Shown: positions 49,506-60,600 of the stretch, in pieces
Position numbering within the stretch: the stretch's first letter is position 1
How the letters are laid out: each line of letters begins with the position of its first letter
Source of the DNA: Prevotella sp.
Lineage (GTDB): Bacteria > Bacteroidota > Bacteroidia > Bacteroidales > Bacteroidaceae
DNA: 64,000 bases
Direction of reading: 5' to 3'
Assembly (NCBI GenBank): GCA_016285055.1
Contig: JAEEPZ010000002.1
Coordinates: 1 to 64,000 of the forward strand
The notes under the pieces: model-generated
Told to the model about the DNA's origin: nothing
The model's input: only the letters and a program-made list of their open reading frames with translations
Databases searched by the model: none
Translations under genes and position numbers: made by a program

Positions 49506-51609
49506 TCTGGGACAACGTTACCTCATAATTCGTGACGGGCTTGCCTTTCTCGTCGAGGAAGCGCACGCAGAAGTCGCTCATGCCTGGGCCGTTGATGACG
49601 GCACCGCGCAGAATGTTGCGGCCTTTCTTCAGGGTGAGGCGTGGCGACATGGCGTCATCCTTCACCATGCGGCGGTCGCCGCTGAGCAGCAGAACTTCCT
49701 CGCCGTTGAGCCACCACATGGAGGCTGAGTTGGAACCGACGGCGAGACGCACGTTCTCGATGTCCTCGGGGCAGTCGATGACGGTGACGGCCCAGAAGAG
49801 CACGCCATAGACCTTCGTGCCCCACTTCTCGGCAAAGCGGAACAACTTGACGTTGAACATATTGCTTTCCAGAGCGTGCCATGTCAGCGTCTGCTTCACG
49901 GTCTTCACCTGTGGGCCTTCGGGCATCTGCTGGGCACCGCGGCCAAAGCCTGCCGGGGCCTGCTCCTGCTGGAACACGGCGTTCACCTTCTGGCCGTCCT
50001 TCGGCAGGATGGTCTGCTGTCCCTTGAAGTATTCGCGGTTGAAGTGTTCGCGCAGGTAGCTGTCGGTGAAGACGGTGTTACCGCTGTTGGGCTTGTCGAT
50101 GGGGTCAAGGAGCATCCAGCGGCGGATGAAGCCTTCCTCATCGGGCTTGGCAGCCGGAGCGTTGGCTGCTACGGGCGTGAAGTAGTCGGGGCGGTTCTTG
50201 AACTGCACCCAGTCGACGCTGAGGGCGCCGTTGCCCTCGTTGGTAATGACCAGGTTGGTGACATCCTTCGGCGTGTACTCCAGATTGACAGACTGCGTGA
50301 GCCACTGGTTGGTGAGGTCGCGGCGGAAACGGGCCATCATGGGGTCAGAGGTAGGCTCGGGCTTCACCGTCAGCTTGACGCGGGCAATGACTTTGCCCTT
50401 CTCGCTCTTGTCGCGGACGCACAGCTCAGTGTTGTCGGAAGCTTTGACGTTGATAATCATATAACCGTCTTTGAGGCAGCTGAAGTCTACATCGTTGTAT
50501 CTCAGCCAGCTGCCCTTTGTCGGCAGGGTGGCTTCGTAGCTGCGGAAGGTGTTGACAGTGTCGATGAGCTGCGACGTCACTCCTGCGCTGGCGCTGCTGT
50601 AGCGGTCGATCTCGATCTTCTCAGTAGCCTTGTTGATGCCTACGCCGCGCATGGTCTGCTTCACCTCCTGGATGGTGCCGTCGGCATTGAAGAACAACTT
50701 CTCGATGCAGGCCGATCGGCGCTTGTCGTCGCGGGGCGAGAAATAATTGTGATGATAGAACAGGTACCACTGGCCCTTGTAGTTGACGATGCTGTGGTGG
50801 TTGGTCCAGCATCCGTTGGGCTGTTCGGCCATGATCAGTCCTTTGTATTCATACGGGCCCATGGGGCTTTTGCTCATGGCGTAGCCGAGGACTTCGGTAT
50901 TCTCTCTGACGTATGGATAGGTCAGGTAGTAGTTGCCGTTGTATTCAAAGGCAAACGGCCCTTCTGCCTGACGGTTGGGCAGGTCTTTGAGGCAGTGAAC
51001 GCCTACCATCTCCATCTCGCGCTCACCCCATTTGACAATCTCCTTCGGGTTGTCGTCGGCCAGTTCCTTCATGTTGGGCTTGAGCTTGGCGCATCGTCCG
51101 TTGCCCCAGAAGATATAGGCGTTGCCGTCGGATGCCTGCAGCACGCACGGGTCGATGCCGTTGATGCCCTTGATGGGCTGTGGCTCGGGAATGAACGGCC
51201 CCTCCGGGCGGTCGGCTATGGCGACACCCACGCCGAAGCCACGCCCGCCTTCAGCCGGAGTGGACGGGAAATAGAAGTAATACTTTCCGTTCTTCTCCAC
51301 GCAGTCGGGAGCCCACATCGAGTAGGAGTTGGGTCGTACCCAGGGCACTTTGTTCTGCGTGACTATCACACCGTGGTCGGTCCAGTCGGTGAGGTTGTCG
51401 GACGAGAACACGTGGTAGTCTTCCATGCAGAACCAGTCCTTTCGTGGATAGTCCTCGGCGGGGTAGATGTCGTGAGAGGGGTAGAGATAGACGCGCCCGT
51501 TGAACACACGGGCTGTCGGGTCAGCCGTGAACTGGTCACGGATGATGGGGTTCTGGGCTGTCGCCATAAACGGCGCGACCAAAAGCAACAAGCTGATGAT
51601 TCTCTTCAT
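49501..51609 (-). CDS. GH43-CBM6 glycoside hydrolase
   Basis: From the Met at 51609 (MKRIISLLLLVAPFMATAQ signal peptide) the protein is 702 aa; the longer frame to 51702 adds a Cys/Tyr-rich leader and overlaps the promoter. Propeller: FTADPTARVFNGRVYLYPSH (catalytic Asp), MWAPDCVEKNGKYYFYF, NGIDPCVLQ (second Asp), AEGPFAFEYNGNYYLTY (Glu), NHHSIVNYKGQWYLFYHHN. Then a CBM6-like domain (about 360-500; SSASAGVTSQLIDT, WLTQSVNLEY, NGALSVDWVQFKNRPDYF). The last 190 residues are a further beta domain (SNSASMWWLNGEEVLLL). Likely acts on arabinoxylan side chains; first gene of the GH operon. Confidence 0.93.
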   Translation of the reverse strand: MKRIISLLLLVAPFMATAQNPIIRDQFTADPTARVFNGRVYLYPSHDIYPAEDYPRKDWFCMEDYHVFSSDNLTDWTDHGVIVTQNKVPWVRPNSYSMWAPDCVEKNGKYYFYFPSTPAEGGRGFGVGVAIADRPEGPFIPEPQPIKGINGIDPCVLQASDGNAYIFWGNGRCAKLKPNMKELADDNPKEIVKWGEREMEMVGVHCLKDLPNRQAEGPFAFEYNGNYYLTYPYVRENTEVLGYAMSKSPMGPYEYKGLIMAEQPNGCWTNHHSIVNYKGQWYLFYHHNYFSPRDDKRRSACIEKLFFNADGTIQEVKQTMRGVGINKATEKIEIDRYSSASAGVTSQLIDTVNTFRSYEATLPTKGSWLRYNDVDFSCLKDGYMIINVKASDNTELCVRDKSEKGKVIARVKLTVKPEPTSDPMMARFRRDLTNQWLTQSVNLEYTPKDVTNLVITNEGNGALSVDWVQFKNRPDYFTPVAANAPAAKPDEEGFIRRWMLLDPIDKPNSGNTVFTDSYLREHFNREYFKGQQTILPKDGQKVNAVFQQEQAPAGFGRGAQQMPEGPQVKTVKQTLTWHALESNMFNVKLFRFAEKWGTKVYGVLFWAVTVIDCPEDIENVRLAVGSNSASMWWLNGEEVLLLSGDRRMVKDDAMSPRLTLKKGRNILRGAVINGPGMSDFCVRFLDEKGKPVTNYEVTLSQK

Positions 51610-51654
51610 TGTATTGTTAGTATTAGGTGTTACTGACACAAGCCTTAACATGGT

Positions 51655-51663
51655 GCAAATGTA
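51655..51663 (-). promoter_or_regulatory. Promoter -7 element of the GH43-GH43-GH51 operon
   Basis: On the minus strand TACATTTGC, about 45 nt upstream of the GH43-CBM6 start. A TTG 22 nt further upstream could serve as the -33 site. Confidence 0.6.
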
Positions 51664-51743
51664 CAAATAATAAATAGGATAGCAGCAACACGGACGTTTC
51701 ATTTTATATATTAAATTGTCTCATACATGAAAAAAGGCAATAA

Positions 51744-54017
<2,274 letters not shown>

Positions 54018-54057
54018 TCGTATAGAAGAATTTCCGGCCTGCATTTGCACCATACCG

Positions 54058-54108
54058 GACTCCGCCCCCATCTCCCGCCCCTGTAGGGGAGGGAATGGGG
54101 GCGGAGTC
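54058..54108 (+). terminator. Hairpin downstream of the xylanase-esterase gene
   Basis: GACTCCGCCCCCAT (54058-54071) pairs with ATGGGGGCGGAGTC (54095-54108); the inner CTCCCGCCCC...GGGGAGGG can also pair. It begins 40 nt after the stop codon. No T run follows, but termination is likely. Confidence 0.65.
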
Positions 54109-54120
54109 TGTCACTAACTC

Positions 54121-54235
54121 GGATGATTCATGCTTATTTCTTAATTCCCTGTATTAACGGCCTCACTGCGCTCTTTCAAGCGGAAGGCCGGCGAGAAGTG
54201 TACATAGGCTTTGTACTGTACATAGGCCTCTACTA
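54121..54235. repeat. Dispersed intergenic element, copy B
   Basis: Partner of 12385-12515 by eye (shared GGAT.ATTCATGC, TCCCTGTATT, CGGC.TCAC.GCG and GTGTACATAGGCTTTGTAC). Only one TGTACATAGGCTTTGTAC unit is present here, versus several at copy A. Confidence 0.7.
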
Positions 54236-54283
54236 ATCGGCGACACAATAATAAGTCCTGAAGGGACGACAGAACTCGGGTAA

Positions 54284-54345
54284 GGTTTCCTGCCGAGAAA
54301 CCTTTGGTTTCCTGCCGAGAAACCGATGGTTTCTCGGCAGGAAAC
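54284..54345. repeat. Tandem and inverted repeat of GGTTTCCTGCCGAGAAACC
   Basis: Two direct copies (54284-54302 and 54306-54324), the second paired with an inverted copy at 54328-54345 through an 18-bp perfect stem and a 3-nt loop. Confidence 0.85.
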
Positions 54346-54404
54346 TTTTAAAACCCATGCAGCCTTGAAACTGCGGGATTCTCACATGGTTGAAATCCAT
54401 GGTT

Positions 54405-54436
54405 GCTTGCTACCGAAAGGCCTTTCGGTAGCAAGC
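54405..54436. repeat. Perfect 32-bp palindrome
   Basis: GCTTGCTACCGAAAGG is followed immediately by its reverse complement, with no loop. The half-site GCTTGCTACCGAA is shared with the dispersed element inside the phosphatase gene. Confidence 0.9.
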
Positions 54437-54570
54437 GGCAGAACCGAGCGGAAGGGAGGGGAGGACTGCGCATTGAACTGTGCGCCGACCTATTAGCCGG
54501 GATTGGGTTGAACAGCCCTAAGGGACGATGGAAGACGATGGTGAGCAAGCTCGTTTACCCGAGGAAGTAT

Positions 54571-54614
54571 CAAACCCTCAAAGACCACTACAGCTGTGGT
54601 TCTTTGAGGGTTTG
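54571..54614 (-). terminator. Stem-loop downstream of the giant surface-protein gene
   Basis: CAAACCCTCAAAGA then CCAC pairs with GTGG then TCTTTGAGGGTTTG, an 18-bp stem with one bulge. It lies 17 nt beyond the stop of the minus-strand gene at 54631. Confidence 0.6.
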
Positions 54615-54630
54615 CTTGGTTTGATGACGG

Positions 54631-57600
54631 TTATGGCTTCTTTACCTGTTTCTTGCCGTCGGTCTGGTCAATGTATATGCCTCGGTTGGGACGGTCTTTG
54701 AGCGGTCGGCCCATGAGGTCGAAGTAGCGGTGGGTGCCGTTGGCGTTGACGGTGTGGATGACGATGCCGGTCCCTATGTCGTCGTAGCCGGGGAAGTCGC
54801 AGTCACCCTCGTAGGTGTCGGCGGGGAAGGGCTCCAGTCCTTCTTCACTTGGTGGCTCATCGCCCTGTCTGTCTTGGCTGTACATGGGCGTGTAGCGGTA
54901 GAAGCCATCGGACTCGAAGGGGCTGAAGAAGGCTCGGAAGGTGCCGATGTAGGCGCCCTGATAGGGTTCCTCGTCGCTGATGCGGCGGAAGTAGCCGTCG
55001 CTTGACATGGTGTGGGCTTTCATGGCGGCGGCGTCGGCATTGGTGATGTTGTGGAAGGTACCCTTCCAGTAGCCAATGGTCTCTTCCTCATCATACGGGT
55101 CTCCTGATTGGTGCACCACTTCGATGTCGATGGTATTGGGCTTGATAACGACGTTGTCGGCCTCGAGGCGGAAGGTGCCTTTGTTGACCACGATGACGTA
55201 TGGCTTGCCTGCCTCGATGAGGTTAGGGGCGTAGATTCCTTCGAGGTAGCGTGGCATGATGAAGATGTACTCGAACTGGTCGGAGACGGAGAAGAGCTGA
55301 TAGACTTCCACGTCGTCTTGGTTGCCTACCTGCCGTGTGACATCGATGTCGAAGGGTACGCAGACGGTGAAGGCACGGCTGGTCCAGGTGCCGTCGCCGT
55401 TGTCGATGGCGCTGAGCGTGCGGTCGTAGCGTACGTTGACGCGCTGGCCGGGATAGGATTCCAGGGCGGCGCTGTTATCGGCCAAGTCGGTGAGGGTGAC
55501 GACGGGCAGGTGGGTGAAGTATCCCGACACGGGATTGGCCATCTCGCCGTCGGTCTTCATGCGGTTGTAGGCTGTGGCTCCGACGAGGCTGGTGCAGGCG
55601 AAGAACATGCTCTTCGTGGTGCGGACGTGCCAGGACTGGTCGCAGTAGATAGTGGTGAGCTGCTTGCATGACCGGAACATGCTGCCGGTGTTGGTCACCT
55701 TCGTCATGTCGAAGGAGGATACGTTGAGCGTCTTGATCGAGTTGCACCCCAGGAACGTGGAGTTCATGTTGTCTACCTGACTGGTGTTGAGGTGCTCCAG
55801 CCCTTCGATGCTTTCCAGGTTCTTGAATTCGTAGAACCAGGAGTAGAGGCTCTTGGGTCGCTGCACGGCGAACCTCTCGGTGATGACGACGTTGCGCACC
55901 TCTTCGGGCATCGTGCCGACTTTTTTCATGTCAGCCCATTCAGGGACGCTCCATCCTACGTTGACCACCTTGCTACCTTTCCAGATGCTGGTGATGGTGT
56001 GGCCATCCCACTCCATGCCTGCCTCAAGCGTCTGGTGGGGTGTGTCGAAGAAGAGGGTGCTGTCGTCCTTACACCAGATGACGTTGGGACGGGCAGTGAA
56101 GTAGCCCATGAAGTAGTTGGCCATTCCTCCGCTGGTGTTTCCAGGGTCGAACGCCATGGCGCCGACGAGCTTGGTGCAGCCCTCGAACATCTCGGGCGTC
56201 TCATGGATGACCCAGGGCGCCTCGGCATAGATGGTGGTGAGACTGCTGCAGTTGGCGAAGAGGCGGTTCAGTTCGCTGGAGCTGCTGACGACGAAGTCGC
56301 CCGCGTCGATGGTGGTGAGCTTTGAGCATCCCTCGAACATGCTGGCCATGTTGGGTGCCTTGTCGGTGTTCAGGTATTCTATGCCATCGATGGCGGTGAG
56401 ATTGCTCATGCCCTTGAACCAGGCGTAGAGGCTCTGTGGGTGATAGCTCTCAAAGTCCTTGTCGAAGACCACACGCTTGACTTGGCTGGCGTATTTCGAC
56501 CACTGTGGAACCTCGTCGCCAGTGTCAAGCATGTCGGCGTTGGTCCAGAGGTCGGTGATAACGGCGTCGTTGTAGGTGTCGCCCACCTCGAAGTCGTTAT
56601 CCTTGCCGGTGAAGTAGAGGGTCTGCTTCTGCTCTGACCAGATGACGGCCGACATCTCCTTGCTGTCGAGGATGTCGCACTCGTCGGAGAAGCTGTTGGC
56701 GGGGAACTGTGCGATTTCGGTAGCGTAGGTGTCGCTCTCGGGATAGTACTCCTGGAAGACGATTTCGTAGGATCGCTCCTGCAGGACGTTCCAGGGTTCG
56801 ACGAAGGCTGTGAAGGGCGGGATGGTGATGTCGTCGTTGTGCTTGCCCACCTTCGTGAAGTATCCGTTGCTTTGCATGAGGTAGTTCCTATGCTCCTGTG
56901 CTGTGGCGTTGCTGACGGTGGCAAATGTTCCCGTCCAGTATCCCACGCGGTTGTTGCTCTGCCTTGGATCGGGCATCCACTGGCTCACAGGGTAGCTGTT
57001 GAGGTCAGACCTGTGCACTTCGGTATGGGTGCCGTAGAGCGTCGCCGTGCCTTCGTCCACTACCATGATGCAGGGCGTTGACGGCTCGATGACGTCACCG
57101 GGCATGTTGGTGAAGACAAACTGCTTGAGGCCATCGTTCACCGCCAGCATCTTGTAGAATCGTGCGTTGCTGGGCTTGGTGATGGCGAAGGGCATGATGA
57201 TGGGGTAGGCCTTTCCCCCGGCATATTCGTGGAAGTAAGCGGCCGTGTCGGCGTAGAAGGCGAAGCGTGGCCGGAATTCCTGGCCGTCGTTGATGACCAG
57301 CGAGCTGCAGTGGTCGCCCACGATGATATTACGGCCTTGCACGTCGTAGCTGCCCCGGTTGGGGAGGAAGATGAACGTGTTGTCGTCGACGCCATAGAAC
57401 GGGGTGTCCTTTTCCTTGCGGTTGACGGGCAGGGTGTCGTAGATCTTCCCCTTCTTCAGGTCGAAGAACTGCAGGTTGTCGTTCCAGCTCAGGATGATGT
57501 TGTTGAGCTTGGCTTTGCTTTGGGCAAAGATGTCGTGGCCCAATGCTGTGACGGCCAGCTCGACGGGTGTTCCGAAGACGTCGCCCTGTATGGTTCTCGG

Positions 57601-60600
57601 TATGTCTATGTCGCCATTGTCATCATTGCCATCGCCCTCGTAGGCCGTGAGCAGTGCCTGGCTGTAGACAGGCGCCACGCTGTCGGTGCGGTTCTCCATG
57701 TCGGGCATGGCGAAGAAACGCATATCGTTTGTCAGCACCTCTGGAGCCAGTGCGAAGACCACTCCCATGTCGAGCTGGTCGGCGATGGTGTTGTATGACA
57801 GGTAGGCGCTGTAAGGCGGCAGCATCTCCTCCTGGCAGAAGTTGAAGATGGTGGTGCCGTAGACGTCGCTACTCTGCAGCGTGTAGATGCCTCCCTCGTA
57901 GGAGTCCTCGGCGTAGATGGCGATGCCGTTGGCCCCGGTGGCGTTGAGGCAGTTCTCGAACATCTTCCACGGGGTGAGCGTTCCCTTCTCGTAGGGCATC
58001 AGCCGGTAGATGCCGGGCTGCTGGGCACGGATGATGACGGGCGAGTCCTTGGGCACCTGGCGCACCTCTTGCCTCAGGAAGGCCATTTTCTTCTCCGGCA
58101 GGACGTAGGGCACGGTGTAAGGCGTGATTTCCTCGGGCAGCTCGGTGTCGAAGCCGATGTAGAAGCTGCCGAAGCCGTTGGCATCGATGGTGACGGGATA
58201 GTAGCGGTGCAGCCGGCGGGCGTTGTTGTATTCCTCCCACGAGTAGTCGTTCTTCAGGCTGTCGAGCACTATGCCGCCGTCGCTGGCGTCCTTCACATAG
58301 ACGTCGATGAGGCTGCCGTCGGTGGTCTCGATGCCGCCGTACTCCAGTTCGGGGATGACGCGGATGTAGTCGTCGAGGTTCAGGTAGAGGCGCTTCAGGC
58401 CGTTGATGTGGTAGATGGCTCCCTCTTGGATGGTGCTGACCACTCCGTTGAGGGTAATCTCCTCGCCGCTGCGCCCGTTGGGGTAAGCCACCAGACTGCT
58501 GTTGGCGTCGAAGAGCACACCGTCTTGCGACTTGAAATTCGCGTTGAAGGGGTCTATCTTGATGTTCTCCACTGCTGAGCCGAAGAAGGCGTGAGGCTCC
58601 ACGTTGCTCACTTTCTGCGACACGGTGACCTCCTTCAGGCTCGTGCACCCCATGAAGGCGTCGCTGCCGATGGTCTTCAGGGCATAGGGCAGGCGTACGT
58701 CCTCCAGCTCCGACAGGTTGTTGAGCTGAGTGGTGAGCTTGGTGACGCTCTTGAAGAAGCGGAACTCGGGGAAGTGCTTGATTCGCTTGGCCGTAGCCGT
58801 CTGGAAGGCGGCGAGCGTCTGCTGGTTGGTGACAGCCTTCAGCTCCGACAGCATCAGGTTGCCGTCGCCATCGGTGTCGAAGGCGTCAAGACAGGCCTTG
58901 CTGGCATTGTCATCCTCGAAGGTGATGCCCGGGTTGACACCTATCTCGCCAGTACGCAGGGGAATGTGGTGTCTGAACTGTCCCATGGCGCCGTTGACGA
59001 AAATCAGACCGGCAATGCTGCGCATCTCATAGCGCTCATATTGCATGGCAGGCGAGAAGCTCGCATCGATGGGAGCCATGATGCCCATGTCGCTGTCAAT
59101 CTCGAGGAAATAGAGCTTTGTGTCGGTGGAAGCCCACTCCACGTTAGCCGGCTCAAACTGCAGCTGTCTGCGGAAGCCCAGCAGGTAGTTGTTTTCCTCG
59201 TCGTAGTCGATGTCGGTGCGCACTGGCACGGAGAGCATCTTGGCATAGTCGGTGTTCTCAAACGACTTGAGCATGGGGAAGAAGCCCGGTGTCACCGTCC
59301 AGCGCTGACGCTTGCCCAGCGTGTTGTTGATTTCCTCGAGGGTGTAGCCCGTAGCGTTGGGTTCGTAGCCTTTCAGCCAATAGCAGTCCTCAATATAGCT
59401 GTGGCCGTCCATGGTGTAGCCCTCAGTCTCGAACCTCGGTCCGCCGAAGGCAACAGGCACCACCACGAGGCAGTTCCTCACCTTACCCTTATTCTGGCTG
59501 TTGATGCTGACCAGGGGCGTGTAGTCGCTGAGGAAATTGAAGTTGAACATAGCCGACACGCAGTCTTCCACCACGGCGTCAGGATTGTCGGGACCGACCA
59601 GACTGCAGATGCCGCCAGTGTAGCCGTTGTAATAGTCTGGCTGGTTGGCAAGTAAGCAATCCGAAGAGCCTTGGACGATGCAGTTCACAATCTTGCCGTT
59701 CATCTTATAGGCCAGTGTGCCGTTGTTGCGCATTGAGATATGGGAGTCGAGGACTGCCAGGTTGGCTATCTCTCCGCTGGCTTCAACGTTGCCAAAGACG
59801 GGACTATCGAACAAGATGAATCCGCTGAGGCTATGGCTGTCGCCATTGTAGTGTCCTTTCCACGACACATTCTTTATCCAGTTCTTGTTAATGATTCGGG
59901 GAAGAAGCAGGTCGTCGCTGAGCAGATTCTTGATGATGGTGATGTCGCAGAGCTGCTTGAACCATTGCCCCTCCTCGTTGGTAGTGACAGCCAAGGCCAG
60001 CTGGGCGCCGTTCTTGATGATGAAGGGATCCTCGGCAATGCCGGTGCCAGCGGCGTAGGCCGTGGCAATGCTGCCATCCCACTCCGTGCCCAGCGTAGCG
60101 GTGACACCGATCATCTTGCTGGGGAGAATCACGTCAGGTCGGCCGAAGACGGGCTGCACCTTCTTGGTAAAGTTGGTGCTGACCGTCACTACCGACGAGC
60201 CACTGCCGGTGACCTTGACGGCGTTGTCGACCATCGTTAAGCAGTCGGCATCCTCAGGACAGGAGATGCCAGTTTGCATCGACACGCTGCGGGTCAGCTC
60301 CGACCATGAGTCGGACTTGTTCACGCTGACCTGCAACACCAGGTCGTAGACGGCGTCGCCCTTCGCGAGGATAAGAGGCACAGAGCTCATCCAGGCACCA
60401 GCCTTGTAGACGGTGTTCGACTTGTCGATGTCGTCTTTGTTGAACAGCGAGCGTGTCACCTGGCTTTCGGGCATCGTCGTCGTTTTGAAGACATTATAGC
60501 CCGGCCACTCGGCGTTGATGTAGACCGTGGGATAATAGCCCTTGCGCATCGTGAAGCCAGTGTCATCCTCTTCATTGGCGTCGAACAGTAGCACTTTCTT

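Larger units (their letters stand above)
54018..54630. other. Intergenic region with four palindromes and a dispersed repeat
   Basis: No gene is supported here. It holds, from left to right, a hairpin at 54058-54108, the dispersed element copy B (54121-54235), the TTTCCTGCCGAG repeat/inverted repeat (54284-54345), a 32-bp palindrome (54405-54436) and a stem-loop at 54571-54614. Confidence 0.85.

Noticed and set aside
49876..51636. 586-aa plus-strand ORF opposite the GH43-CBM6 gene
   Set aside because: Antisense shadow; the minus strand has a signal peptide and all catalytic GH43 motifs.
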